Part shown: positions 34,262-45,615 of the stretch, piece after piece
Position numbering within the stretch: the stretch's first letter is position 1
How the letters are laid out: every line of letters begins with the position of its first letter
NCBI RefSeq assembly: GCF_036850765.1
Contig: NC_089495.1
Location: 114,723,033 to 114,787,032, forward strand
DNA from: Saccopteryx bilineata
Lineage: Eukaryota; Chordata; Mammalia; Chiroptera; Emballonuridae
Direction of reading: 5' to 3'
DNA: 64,000 nt
Made by a program: the position numbers and the translations under genes
The notes under the pieces: model-generated
What the model was told of the DNA's origin: nothing
Database searches by the model: none
Seen by the model: the letters and a program-made list of their open reading frames with translations, nothing else

Positions 34262-34500
34262 GTTTAGTGCATTATAGAGCACATGCTCTAGAGTTATACT
34301 CAAATACCAGCTTCTCCTATGTAACCTCGGAGAAATTCCTTGAATTCTATATGCCTCTGCTTTCTCAGCTTTACAATGAGTATAGTAATAGTAGTACTTA
34401 CCTACAAGGAATCTTTCCAGATAAAATAAACTGAAATATATATAAAGTTCTCAGAGCAGTGCTTGATGTATTATAAATTCTCAATCAGTACTCTCTACTA
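34262..34500 (+). repeat. MIR SINE
   Basis: ATTATAGAGCACATGCTCTA, ACTCAAATACCAGCTTCTCC, TATGTAACCTCGGAGAAATT, CTCAGCTTTACAATGAGTAT and CAGAGCAGTGCTTGATGTAT run through nearly the whole forward MIR consensus. Confidence 0.82.
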
Positions 34501-36269
34501 CTACAGTAAACCCAATAGGATTGTTTGGCTTCTGCTTTCTCGGTGTTATATTATACAACTGTATGATATTAAAAATACAAAATAATACAAATAATGAGAT
34601 TTTAATCACTGGAATTCTTTTATGCTTTCTTATGAGCTTACTTTGCACTTTTAATTTTTAAGAATTCATCAGCTTCAAATATTCCGTTGCCTGATATAAA
34701 AAGGTGAGTATGCTCAAATTTTCTAATTTGGCAACCAGGAAATACACATGTGGAGCGCACTTTTGGTGACCATGCGTATGTTCACAACTTTTTAAGTCCT
34801 CAACAAAAAAAAAATCTTCATTCTAAAAAGAACATAGATAACTTTTAGTGGAATTAATTATTGGAAATATATTTAAAGAAACTGGCAAAACAATTTCAAA
34901 CCATTTCTATGCTATGTTTCTAACACAATACACTTCATATGCATGCTGAGGAATATTTATAGAACATGGACTATCAATCGTTATTAAACATTTATCAAGC
35001 CCCTATGTCCATAATGATGATGGCATCCGGTAAAACACCATTGTCAGAAATCTCTAAAAAAATGGAGCTGGTTTTTATTCTAAGCCTAAGGTATTTTTAA
35101 ATCAAGCTACAGGGAAATAATAATTGTTTCTATTCAATCAAGACCTGCACACAGAGTTTATGGAATGACATAATATCCTTCCTGAAATCAGACCGGTATG
35201 TAGGACCAGTATCCTTCACACATAACCAGTTCCTGAACCTTTACAAACAAATCCGAATTTCCAAGGAAACAATCTCATCAAATGCTGCTCACTAGAATTC
35301 ATATTGTTCCTTTTGGAAACATTACAATAAGATTTTCACGATTACAAACCCCTACTTCCCCTCTAAAATTCAATATACTCTTAACTAATTTTTAAGTGGA
35401 ATTTCTTTGTATAATGACACTAGAAAATAATTTACTTGCTTTTCTCTGTTGTTTGTTTGTTTTAGACCAGGATGAGGGTGGTAACAAACTTACTGTGTGT
35501 GTATATATATAGGTATGTGGGTGTGTCTTTTAAATGGGCACCAGTTATGGACTTCTTAGGAATGGTCATCTGTCTAATTTCTAAGATTAGAAGCATGTTT
35601 TCAACTATCTTTGGAGGATGATGAGTTTTAGTGATGTTCAGGCTGTTGATTTTATTTTATTTTTTCCTGAGAATAAAAAGAAACATCCAGCAGCTTTGGT
35701 AATCAATATCTTCCCGCAGGAAGCTGGTGCTCCTATGCACAGGTCGTAAGACTTGTTTTAAGGTTAGCGGACACATTTATTCTTTCCAAGCAAAAAACAG
35801 TATCAACAAATCAGTGGCAACTGGTGACATAAACATACTAAAAGGCAGAGAACAAGATTCTGGTTGTCAGCATCCTGCCCTTAAGACTGCAATTCTAACT
35901 TTTTCCTGTCACTCAGAGTGTTCCTAAGAACCTGAGCAGGGTAGAAGGGAGCCGTTCCCCTTCCCCTCCGCCCCTACTAATTAAACAAACATGTATCCAA
36001 GTTTCAAATGTGACAGAGTGTGAGGAACCTGCAGGAGAGTTTCTAAAACACACAAGCAAGTTAAGTTTTGGAACTGTATGCCTCACGGTCCTGCCGTGAA
36101 GTTTTTTCTGTACACTTCAATGAACTGTCACTGTTTGCTTAACACTGCAGAGACTCAAGTAATTTCTAAAAGTTTATGTGCAACGTGGCAGAGAAATCCG
36201 CACGTTGCAAAGCGAAAACAATTAATTTACCAAACTGGGTCGGCATGAAATAGGCCCACCAGAAAATAA
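34501..36269. other. Single-copy sequence just downstream of the STARD13 exon
   Basis: AT-rich, with no repeat or exon recognised. It includes a GT/TA-rich patch near 35490-35515. It is the proximal part of the presumed intron 1. Confidence 0.35.
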
Positions 36270-36307
36270 GAACGATTAGCAACAGCCTCCCACCGCCGGC
36301 AACTCAC

Positions 36308-36476
36308 CTTGTTGGATTTTAGTCACTAGCTGATGGCGCGCTAGGATCCGGCTCATCCTGTAAGGAGAGCGTCTCGCCGTCTGATCAAATCTCAGGTACA
36401 TCTCTTGGCCCTCAGGTGTCATGGCATTTAGATAGTAGCAGCCTGAAGCTGGGGTCCTGGGTCCCTGACCCAACAT
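36308..36476 (-). CDS. STARD13: STARD13 (DLC2) first coding exon, long isoform; partial CDS ending at a splice donor
   Basis: The minus strand encodes 56 codons plus one base, from an ATG at 36476 to a donor at 36308/36307 (CAAG|gtgagt), so the intron is phase 1. The peptide contains RTPASGCYYLN, MTPEGQEMYLRFDQT and RRSPYRMSRILARHQLVTKI. I recognise these as the N-terminus of the long STARD13 isoform, just before the SAM domain. STARD13 is a GTPase-activating protein for RhoA and Cdc42 with SAM, RhoGAP and START domains; this exon encodes only the N-terminal tail. The ATG has G at -3 and T at +4, an adequate start context, and it matches the known isoform start; the frame stays open further upstream without another ATG nearby. 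Residues 2-5 differ from the human protein as I remember it. The paralogues DLC1 and STARD8 fit less well. No second exon was seen in the 36 kb downstream. Symbol and function rest on family knowledge; frame and donor are seen directly. Confidence 0.85.
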
Positions 36477-36559
36477 CCCGAGAGATGCTTCTTTGGCTAC
36501 CTCAGTCTGCCCTGTGGTCCTTCCCGCCCGCCGCCAGCCCCAAAGAGCAAAGGCACCAG

Positions 36560-36680
36560 AGCCCGGCGGAGCTCCACGGACCCAAGCGATTTTTTAAAAA
36601 AGAAAAAGGAGTGCCAAAAACCGCAGCTCAGAATTCCAACCCCCGGTGCTCACGTGACCTCGGGGAACCAATCAGAGGAA
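36560..36680 (-). promoter_or_regulatory. Candidate core promoter of the STARD13 long isoform
   Basis: Upstream of the ATG on the minus strand there is an A/T-rich box with a TTTAAA core (36593-36598). Beyond it lie a palindromic E-box TCACGTGA (36650-36657) and a CCAAT motif (36668-36672, inverted relative to the gene). If the TTTAAA box acts as a TATA element, transcription would start near 36565, giving a 5' leader of about 90 nt. The E-box is the type bound by USF or MITF/TFE factors. The motifs are seen; their use is inferred. Confidence 0.4.
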
Positions 36681-36800
36681 GCAAGGCGCAATGGGAACTT
36701 GACACAGTCAGCCCCCAGCCCCAACCGAGGAGCAGCGGGGCCGGTGGCTAGGATCCCCCACCCCGCGCCCGGCTGAAAGCAAAGGCGACTCCTTACCATG

Positions 36801-38330
36801 CCTTTGAGCTGACTAAGCACCGAGAAAGAGCACTCGCTGAAAAAGTTGAAAGAGAAACGGTAGGAGAAGAAAAAAAATCACCCTTAGGCGTAGGAAATCT
36901 TTCAGGCTGTTAAAAGTCTCAGAAAGCACATTCTTTGCTCCCAGGCAGCTGCAGCGTAAAAGATGGATGTGATAAGCCACCCCCAAGTGAAAAACTACTA
37001 AGGATAAGCCTAAGTATAAATCATCACCCTTCGTTACAAAGAAATGAAGCCAATACGGCTTTCCCAAGTGAAATTAAACTTTTTGTGCTTGAACGCCCGA
37101 GTAAATAAACTGCCTACCGCGGACCTCTGCAATAGGGAGCTGAGTGCTCTTACAGGTTAGAGTAGGATAGGCAAAGGGCATAAGCATGTCTTGTTAAATA
37201 TCTATTCTTTCATTTTTCTACTTTCCCAAATTTTAATCACCAAGAAGAAAAATGCTCATGAAATATGCTACATTTAAGACTCTGCCAGAAATCATTGCAA
37301 AGATGCAGATTCATGCAAAGGTACTTGTCTGGCCCAGCTGCACAGGTACAATAACAGAAGTTAAGCTTTATGTGAAAAGTGTCTCAAAAAAGACAGGAAC
37401 GCAATGTTAAGAGAGTGATATTATTTTCGACTGTGGTGATGACAGCAGACCACACAGAGGAAGAGACATTTGGGTGGGCTTTATAAAAAATGGTGGAATT
37501 CTGACATGCAGAGATGGAGGAGGGGTTTGCAAGAGGGCCTGTGCCCACATACAGAAGATCAGGAATCAGTTTGTGTTTAAGGAAAGTGCAAGTCATTCAA
37601 TTTGGCCATATGTGAGGATACATATGGGAGTAGTTAGAATTTTTTCTCCAATTTTTCCTGTTTAATATTGTTTGATGTGAAAAGAAAAAAAAAAGTCCAT
37701 AGAAAACACGTTATTGAATTCCAAGCCTGGGGCTGAATGAATCAAGTTCTTTGAAAAAGACGCATATGGCCAAATCATTCTTACATTTGGCTGACTCAAA
37801 CTGAAATGTAGCTGGCCTAAGATTTATAGTCCTCATAATGAAAAAAACTCCTCAATTAACAGTTTAGCATTAAGGACTTAAAGAGCTCCATTCTTATCAC
37901 TGTGGTTCTCTTTAGGTTGTCAGCTCAAACACCTTTTCCTGAGCGAGTTTTTGCTGGCCCAATTCTGAGAAGCAATTTCTCTCTGGTAACTATCCCATTA
38001 CGTGGTAGACAGGCTAATGAAGTTCTCTAAGGTACAACAGAACCTACTCTCTCTTATGGCAATCGTGAACCTCTTTCCATAACTAGGCAAGAGTAGGCAA
38101 ATTTAGGTCTTCAAGTCAGCATCATAGTAGAAAAAGAAAAGAAGATCTCACTGGATCCTGCTGTCCCTTTCCATTCTCATTTAGGATTTGATCAGAGTTT
38201 TTCTGTTCCAGGGCATCCTTTGTGGAAGGTCAAAGGGATCGAAGACACAGTGACTCGGGTGTGCCAGATGCATGGGCATTGAAGGTAGACAGGTTTAGCA
38301 ATACATTGCAATATTAGGTGCCTGCAAGAT
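36801..38330. other. Single-copy sequence upstream of the STARD13 island
   Basis: No exon or repeat recognised with confidence. It may hold distal promoter elements. Pieces near 37910-37970 faintly resemble L2. Confidence 0.35.
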
Positions 38331-38335
38331 GTTTG

Positions 38336-38385
38336 CCAAGCTCAGATTCAGCCCTGTTTACCAAGCTCAGATTCAGCCCTGTTTA
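38336..38385. repeat. Perfect 2-copy tandem duplication of 25 bp
   Basis: CCAAGCTCAGATTCAGCCCT plus GTTTA occupies 38336-38360 and again 38361-38385 without a mismatch. It is a recent slippage duplication in otherwise single-copy DNA. Confidence 0.95.
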
Positions 38386-38711
38386 CCATCTGATCGAGAT
38401 GCCATCAGCCGCGTTGTACACTTGCTTTTGTTTGATAGTCCAGGGTTAGGGACATTCCTGCCATATGCCAGTATTCAAGCCAGACACCTTGTAGTTACTA
38501 CTTTTTCACTGGGAAAGAATGAAAGAAGAGTGCAGAGAGAAAGAAAAACGGAGCATGAAACTTGGAGACTTTGGCTGTGTTCTGGGAAGTCAAGCAAAGG
38601 GAAAGAAAAGGCAGGAAGTGAGGTGTAGTTTTATAGCTCTGAATGACAGAAAGAAAAATTGGCTATTCCCAATGCTGACCTTCTGGGTTATTATTGACGT
38701 GGTTGCACTTT

Positions 38712-38712
<1 letters not shown>

Positions 38713-38755
<43 letters not shown>

Positions 38756-39094
38756 TTTTAGGTGAGAGGAGGGGAGATAGTGAGGCAGACTCCTGCATGC
38801 TCCCTAGCTGGGATCCATATGGCAACCCTATCTGGGGACGATGTGTAAGTACCAACCTATGTTTAGCAGCTGAGGCTTATGTACTTGGACCAGCGAAGCT
38901 ATCCTTAGCACCTGAGCCAGCACTTGAATCAACTGAGCCACTGGCTGCAGGAGGGGAAGAGGGAGGGAATAGAGAGAGGAAGAAGAAAAAAGCAGATGGT
39001 TGCTTCTCCTGTGTGTCCTGACCTGGAATCGAACCCAGGATGTCCATATGCTGGGCTGACTCTCTATCCACTGAGCCACTGGCCAGGGCCAACT
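38713..39094 (-). repeat. Group A SINE, reverse, with ATTT-expanded tail
   Basis: The minus-strand head GGCCCTGGCCAGTGGCTCAG and body are recognisable but diverged. The tail has become a run of about 11 ATTT units (38713-38759). Duplications TGGTTGCACTTTA (38700-38712) and TGGTTGCATTTTA (39095-39107) differ at one base. Confidence 0.9.
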
Positions 39095-39109
39095 TGGTTG
39101 CATTTTAAA

Positions 39110-40060
39110 AATAAATACGTTTATTCTTCCTAAGAAGCACAGCAGTGCATCATTTGTTTAAAAGTCAGAATGCTTACTTTTTGCATAATAATGAATACAT
39201 AAATACGATGAAAGTCCTGAGGTGTTTTGTTTGAAAACTTCAAGATCATAAATATGTAATCTTTGATAAATGTAAACAGACATTACAATTGAAACATAGT
39301 ATTGCATAGAATATTGACAATGAAGAATAAGAATTGAATATAAATTTTTAGAAAGGAATTATTGCTTTCTGATTAAAAGACAATTCAGAATAAAGCCTAT
39401 TTTTTCTAAAAATTAGCCTGAATTTTAACAGGGGGACCCAAACAGGATTATGTATCAACATCTTCGTCTTCCCTATGGCACATTCAAGTTCAATTTTATG
39501 TTTCAAGTACTAGCTATAAATCTATGCAACTGCTCATTGTGTTTTTGTCATTTTGCATGACTGAAATACAGTGCCACATATAAAGCAGATAAATAATATT
39601 ACTTTCTCATTAGCATTATATTTTTATGGAACCTGAACCCTTTTAATGACTTCTTTTTTTCATCATTTGATTCTTGTGATAGAATTACCTCTGGGTGGGA
39701 AGTTCTGTTGTTTGCCATTAATGCAAGCAAACAAACTGCTGATAAGCTTCCCTGCGTTAATAATGTCCTCCATGCACCTCTCTGAGAGAATGCTTCCTCT
39801 CACTGGAGCGGAAGTCAGGTCCAAAGAAATTAGATAGCGGGCAAGGGTACTGAGTCCCAAATGCACTTTCCAAGACTGAGGCTGGATGTTTTCCTTCCCA
39901 ATTCCTTCAAACAGGAGGGAAATGGATGGCACCAGGGGTTAGTCACCACCTACTTTTCCTCTTTCCTAATTCCCTCATCAAGAGCAAACCGCACTTCAAG
40001 GACAGGATGAATGGATGACTCTTGGGAAGCAACAAGAGCAACAGAGAGAAGAAGGGGAGG
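39110..40060. other. Single-copy noncoding sequence
   Basis: AT-rich, no gene or repeat recognised. Confidence 0.35.
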
Positions 40061-40064
40061 GAGG

Positions 40065-40205
40065 GGCTAACAGTATGGAACACCTACTATGTGCCAGGCC
40101 TTACGCTAGTCACATTTCATGTCTTTCAAAATGCCCACCCTCACCCTCTGTAGTGCTCCATTTTATAGAAGAGGAAACTAAGATTCCCAGAGGTGAAGCC
40201 ATTTT
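40065..40205 (-). repeat. MIR SINE fragment
   Basis: ACACCTACTATGTGCCAGGC, CTTACGCTAGTCACATTTCA, ATTTTATAGAAGAGGAAACT and AAGATTCCCAGAGGTGAAG match the reverse MIR core well. Confidence 0.82.
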
Positions 40206-40370
40206 TACCTCCATGTTAATTCGGCCCACTCTCACACATGAGGGACAGGAAAGGAGAAACTGGGGAACAGAGGGTGCTGGGGAAATTGGATAGAGGAGAA
40301 AATTTTGTCAGAATACACTGAAAATCATTTTAATTTTACATAAGTGGATATGATACTGGAATGTCTAAAC

Positions 40371-41054
40371 AGAAATATAGGTATGACACTGTTGGTGGGA
40401 ATGTAAAGTAGTACAACCATTATGGAAGAAAGTATGGTGGTTCCTCAAAAAACTGAAAATAGAACTACCTTATGACCCAGCAATCCCTCTACTGGGTATA
40501 TACCCCAAAAACTCAGAAACATTGATGCGTAAAGACACATGCAGCCCCATGTTCATTGCAGCATTGTTCACAGTGGCCAAGACATGGAAACAACCAAAAA
40601 GCCCATCAATAGATGACTGGATAAAGAAGATGTGGCACATATACATTATGGAATACTACTCAGCCATAAGAAATGATGACATCGGATCATTTACAGCAAA
40701 ATGGTGGGATCTTGATAACATGATACGAAGTGAAATAAGTAAATCAGAAAAAACCAGGAACTGCATTATTCCATACGTAGGTGGGACATAAAAGTGAGAC
40801 TAAGAGACATTGATAAGAGTGTGGTGGTTATGGGGGGAGGGGGGAGAGGGAGAGGGAAAGGGGGAGGGGAGGGGCACAAAGAAAACTAGATGGAAGGTGA
40901 CAGAGGACAATCTGACTTTGGGTGATGGGTATGCAACATAATTGAATGACAAGATAACCTGGACATGTTATCTTTGAATATATGTATCTTGATTTATTGA
41001 TGTCGCCCCATTAAAAAAATAAAATTATTAAAAAAAAAAGAAATATAGGTATGA
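40371..41054 (+). mobile_element. LINE-1, 5'-truncated, recent, with perfect 16-bp target duplication
   Basis: AGAAATATAGGTATGA is repeated exactly at 40371-40386 and 41039-41054. The insert (40387-41038) holds the end of ORF2, a 3' UTR with a G-rich polypurine tract (about 40831-40873), an AATAAA signal (41018-41023) and a short A-tail. These are the hallmarks of target-primed reverse transcription by L1. Confidence 0.95.
40387..40791 (+). pseudogene. L1 ORF2 C-terminal fragment (5'-truncated)
   Basis: From the first inserted base the frame HCWWECK... stays open for 134 codons to a TAA at 40789. Recognisable L1 ORF2 C-terminal motifs are [47 protein letters not shown] and a final VGGT. The endonuclease and reverse transcriptase domains are absent, so the copy is dead as a gene. 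The lack of stops or frameshifts fits a young insertion. Confidence 0.93.
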
Positions 41055-41059
41055 GAGGG

Positions 41060-42880
41060 CTAAAATCTAGCCATCAAGAGACACAAAGCCAAGAGCCTTT
41101 AATTAATCAGGAAGAAGCAGTGGCCTCCTGAGGTGTAACCCCCAGCTGAGAACTGAAGGCCCGCCCAGTCCCGCCCCCAATCCCACTGTGAAGGAGCAGT
41201 TTGAGGACCTCCTAGTTTAATGACTTTTCTTTTGCAAGGTAGGCTGTCTGTTCTCTGCTTTCTGCTCACCCCACAGGCCAGCTCGACATACATCTTCTCC
41301 GGCCTCTCCGTGGCATTTCTTCTCAATACAATCACTCCAAATACAGTCAAAACTCTGACATTTGACCTCTAAGCAAAACATTTGGTATTTAAGATTTTCA
41401 AGTCTTTTGATAGCTGATCCCAGATTAGTGCTCAGTGGAGCCCTGAGTACACAGGCAGAGTGCTAAGCATGCTTTTATGGAGCCAGGAATGGCTCACTGT
41501 GCGGTCACCTGTCTGCATCACCTTCTACTCCTTCACACACATTCCAGCCTCCTCGTCAGCCTGTTCCAAGCAATCCAAGGCAGCTCTGCCAAGTAGGAAA
41601 ATGTTTGAAATACAAGTGGGAGGTGGAAAAAAGCAGAACTGATTTGGAGGGCTGCTTTTGAAATTCTTGAATGCAAAGGTTGTGGGTTAATGCCATAGCC
41701 TTCCTGTGGGCTCTGAACCTTATTTTGAGGATTTCCACCAAATTGATTTGCCACATATGTGCTCAACTCTGTGCTGATAAGCTTTTCCAATATGCATATA
41801 TCACATGCCCAATGACCAATGCAGGCAAATCAAACATACTAACATTTTCAGCCAAGTTCAGGACCCTCTGTAAAAGGTTTCAGAGTGGATTCTCTTCTGA
41901 TTCAACTTCCTCAGCCATGGACCGTGTCTCTCATTTTGAGTCCATTCCTGCTGCAAGGACTTCTGGGTGGTAATAGATTTTCTTTATTTTGTCTCTCACC
42001 CCTTACTTCCGTCAATGTTGCAGACCACGCAAGTGTGGCTGTGCCCTTATGCCATCCCCTGTGGGCCCAGCCATCAGTTCCAGTTCTCATGGCCAGCAAT
42101 CTGATCTGACTTGTCCTGGGTTCACTGCCTATGCCCACCCATTCCAGGCAACCAAAGTTCTTTCACTTTCCTAAAGTGCCTCCAAGATCTAGAACTGTGT
42201 GATTCTCTATTCTTCCACTCTGTCAAAACCTATTGCCTTCAGAAATATCTTAATGACTAATGCAAAACCTTTAATATTAACAGTCATATCAGTACCTGTA
42301 AATAGCTGTTAGATGGCAAGTATAATCAGATTAGTTTGTTACATGCTAATTTGAAACCCATTTGTTTATTGCATCTATAATGGGCACAAAATTTTTGCAT
42401 CTTGAATTTGGAAAAGACATGAAATATCTTCTAATCCACTCACCTAATGTATACTCTGCCCACATATATGAAGCATATTATTTTACTGAAGACCACAGTT
42501 GTTTAAGAAAGTTCTCCTCTATAATTTTCATCCATTTGCTCTAATACTGACAACTGGAATTAGGACATATCTATTTCTTTTTCTATAAGCCTGCCCTTCA
42601 CATGTCTGTAGAAAACAAACATGTCCCTTGTAAGAATTTTTTTTAGGCTAAACATTCCTTTTTATCAAACTATATAACTCAGCAAGTTAATTGCTGTCTC
42701 TGGGATCTGCTCCAATATGCCAGTATCTCTTTCAAATATGGTTCCTACCCTAAATGTAGAGCTGTAGACATGGCCAAGCACAGTAGTGTGTGGTGCAGTG
42801 TGTGCATTTTGCCTGTATTCAGGGCACTGTGCTTTTGCTGACACAGTCTGAGATTATAGGAGGTTTAATTTTTTAAAATC
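41060..42880. other. Single-copy noncoding sequence
   Basis: Several overlapping short frames at 41460-42180 lack recognisable domains. No repeat family recognised. Confidence 0.35.
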
Positions 42881-42889
42881 TATATTTAC

Positions 42890-43065
42890 TCAATCATTAA
42901 TTCAACATTGACTAAATGCCTACACAGCACTGCAGTCACTATAGAAGCTACAAAGGAGTTGATACGGTCCTGCCCTCCAGGGCCGGTCTGCCAGGGAAGA
43001 CCAAAAAGGAGCTCACCATTATACCCACAGTAAGTGCCGTGAGGGAGGTCATCTCTATTGCCTCG
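42890..43065 (-). repeat. L2 LINE 3' end, reverse
   Basis: CTCAATCATTAATTCAACAT, TGACTAAATGCCTACACAGC and CGGTCCTGCCCTCCAGGGC are the reverse complement of the L2 3' tail. Confidence 0.6.
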
Positions 43066-43321
43066 TACTATTTTATAGTCAGCTGCAATGCTTAAGCCTT
43101 GTGGTATTTAAATATCTTCATACATTCTACTGTTAAATGAGTGTTCTCTACCCTGTGCTTAACAAAGGATCTTCCAACTTAAAAGCAGGTCTTTCAACTT
43201 ATTGGCATTATTGAGATATTTTCAATTCTTGATTTTCTCCTCCAGCTATTTAATTATGCATTATTCTATGATATAGCTAACAAAATTAACTACATTATAA
43301 GTGTATAAAAAGACAGAGTTA

Positions 43322-43733
43322 TGCCCCGGCCGGTTGGCTCAGCGATACAGTGTCAGCCGGCGTGTGGAAGTCCCGGGTTTGATTTCTGGCCAGGGCACAC
43401 AGGAGAAGCACCCATCTGCTTCTCCACCCCTCCTCCTCTCCTTTCTCTCTACCTCTCTCTTCCCCTCCCGCAGCCAAGGCTCCATTGGAGCAAAGTTGGC
43501 CCGGGTCCTGAGGATGGCTCTATGGGCTCCGCCTCAGGCGCTAGAATGGCTCTGATTGCAGGGGAGCACTGCTCCAGAGGGGCCAAGCATCGACACCTGG
43601 TGGGTATGCTGGGTGGATCCTGGTCGAGTGCATGTGGGAGTCTGACTGCCTCCCGCTTCTAACTTTGAAAAAATATAAATAAAGAAAAAACACACACATG
43701 CACACACACAAGAAAACCAACAACAAAAAAAGC
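43322..43733 (+). repeat. Group A SINE with CA-rich tail and target duplication
   Basis: The head TGCCCCGGCCGGTTGGCTCA, CACACAGGAGAAG block, CCATTGGAGCAAAG block and GTGGATCCTGGTCGAG tail are present. The A-rich tail has picked up CA repeats (43690-43711). Duplications AGACAGAGTTA (43311-43321) and AGACATAGTTA (43734-43744) differ at one base. Confidence 0.9.
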
Positions 43734-43744
43734 AGACATAGTTA

Positions 43745-44265
43745 AGTGAGTTTGGGAAAATGTAAAGTAGGGTAGGAAAATAATAATTGCCCCACTCCCT
43801 CCACCTCCAGCTGAAATTAAGTCACAGAAATACAAACCACACAAAAAACCCTGTACATTTGTGGGAGGTGGTTGAAAATGCGGCTTCAGATTCCTAGGTG
43901 ACAGAGCAAAAGGGCAATAAGATTGGTCACAGAATGCCACATCTCTGTAAGATAAAAACAAAATGGTTACTCAAGATAAACACAGACTGCCAGGTACTGA
44001 GATGCCCAGGGAAAATTCCCCTGGGTCCAACTCCTTACAAGGAATCAGCATCCTCGATGACATTGGATGTGATAATAAACCTTAGTTCATGTTTTATTTT
44101 TTGCTCCTTTTTTTTTAATTGTACCCTTCAATGACAATAAGAGTATAATAATAAAGCATTGTTTAGGAAGAGTAATTTCTATGAGGACCTCTCAAAACAT
44201 GGTAAATTACTCTTTAAACTATGATTTGAACCTATAAATTATGTTTATACCTTCCCTGTTTAAGA
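43745..44265. other. Single-copy noncoding sequence
   Basis: Nothing recognised. Confidence 0.35.
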
Positions 44266-44269
44266 TATT

Positions 44270-44715
44270 TCAAAAGTTTTCTACTGCTTACTTGGCACAC
44301 AACACCTTCACACAATCTATTTCTTCTCACCACTCCCATGTCACCAGCCTCCTCCACTTGGCTACCTTGAAGTCTTCTTTCTACAAGGGCTACTCCTCAG
44401 CCTGACTGCTCTTCATGGAGTTTTTCCATCACAGGCTCCTTCACAGCTTTCAAGTATCCACTAAACTAATATCAGCCATCTCCACTCACTTTGCTTAAGT
44501 GAAGCAGCGCCCCATTTGTTGTCTCTAGAGCACCTTCCTAAGTGTGTAATTACACATTTATTCTCTCACTGACTTATGTATTGCCCCTGTTCCCCAGTAG
44601 ACTGTCATGTCTAGACCGTGTCTGCTTCATTCACATTCTATAGTCAGTGCTTACCACAAACTTAGCACAGAGAACAAAATCAATAGTGATTGGATGAATA
44701 AATGATTGAGTAAAT
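44270..44715 (+). repeat. L2 LINE 3' portion
   Basis: GCTACCTTGAAGTCTTCTTT, CTGACTTATGTATTGCCCC, GACCGTGTCTGCTTCATTCA and TAGTGATTGGATGAATAAAT follow the order of L2, with decay. Confidence 0.65.
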
Positions 44716-45315
44716 AATTGAATAGATCATGATCTAAATTTTTCCAAGGATAAAATTAAGAACATCCAGCAGAATGAATGTACATTTTTTTAGGCAGCCA
44801 TCATAAATGTTATTGTTGCTGATACAACTTGCATTGGATAAGGATTGGAGGGCAGATAAATCAAGGTTTTTCTCTCTGGAAAGAGTCTTAAAATGTACAT
44901 ATTTTATTCACTTCGTTGGTTAATGGCAAAAATATATGCTTTTCCCATTAAACAGAGGGCAGTTTAAGGTCCCTTGTGAAGTTAGGAGACTTAGGGATAA
45001 GCAACACTTGCTCCAGAGAGAGGCTGAAAGGCATTAAAAGAAATCAGTTATCTTCCTTAGCTTTCTGTCAGTCTCAAATTTTATCAGCATACCTGCTGTG
45101 CCTTCAATTAAAGTTGTTCTTCATGGGTCAGTTGTTTTTCATGGACCCATGCTGCCTCTGGGTACTAACCACTTCTTCTTCGTGCTCACAAATATTTGTT
45201 ATAATTTTTAAAGTAACTTTTCTGGAGGTTTTAATTATTATTTACTGTCTGGTATGTTCTAGAAACTATATATTTTTTCTCTAATTGAAAATAAATGTAA
45301 TTGCTCATTTTGTGC
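44716..45315. other. AT-rich single-copy noncoding sequence
   Basis: Nothing recognised. Confidence 0.35.
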
Positions 45316-45318
45316 CTG

Positions 45319-45543
45319 CCTTCCTTCCTTCCTTCCTTCTTTCCTCTCTTCCCTTCTCTTCCCTTCCCTCCCTTTTCTTTATTTTCTTTTCTATTTTCCT
45401 TCCTTCCTTCCTTCCTTCCTTCCTCCCTCCCTCCCTCCCTCCCTCCCTCCCTCCCTCCCTCCCTCCCTCCCTCCCTCCCTTCCTTCCTTCCTTCCTTCCT
45501 TCCTTCCTTCCTTCCTTCCTTCCTTCCTTCCTTCCTTCCTTCC
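45319..45543. repeat. Compound (TTCC)n-(TCCC)n-(TTCC)n polypyrimidine tract
   Basis: It contains a first TTCC array, an imperfect C/T section, a second TTCC array from about 45397, a perfect block of about 14 TCCC units (to 45480), and a terminal block of about 15 TTCC units. Apparent poly-Pro/Ser/Leu frames and the poly-Gly/Arg/Glu frame on the other strand are artefacts of the repeat. Confidence 0.95.
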
Positions 45544-45615
45544 TAAAAGAATGCTTAGATTACTAGAAGGCATCTTTCAGTCTCAAGTGTAATTTGTCTG
45601 CACTTAAAGATGTAT

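Larger units (their letters stand above)
36270..36800. promoter_or_regulatory. CpG-rich island over the STARD13 first exon
   Basis: This is the only long stretch outside the SINEs with frequent CpG dinucleotides, roughly thirty in about 530 bases, in an otherwise CpG-poor AT-rich window. It spans the exon, its presumed 5' leader and the proximal promoter. That is the normal arrangement for a mammalian CpG-island promoter. The coordinates are by eye. Confidence 0.7.

Noticed and set aside
1..36307. Search for the second STARD13 exon (start of the SAM domain)
   Set aside because: No minus-strand frame continuing with a SAM-domain sequence behind an AG acceptor was found, so the exon is taken to lie outside the window.
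36416..36751. 111-codon plus-strand frame opposite the STARD13 exon
   Set aside because: It is antisense to the recognised exon and its leader. CpG-island composition keeps it open. A bidirectional promoter is possible but nothing supports this protein.
45285..45573. Proline/serine/leucine-rich and glycine/arginine-rich frames
   Set aside because: Direct translation of the TTCC/TCCC repeat.
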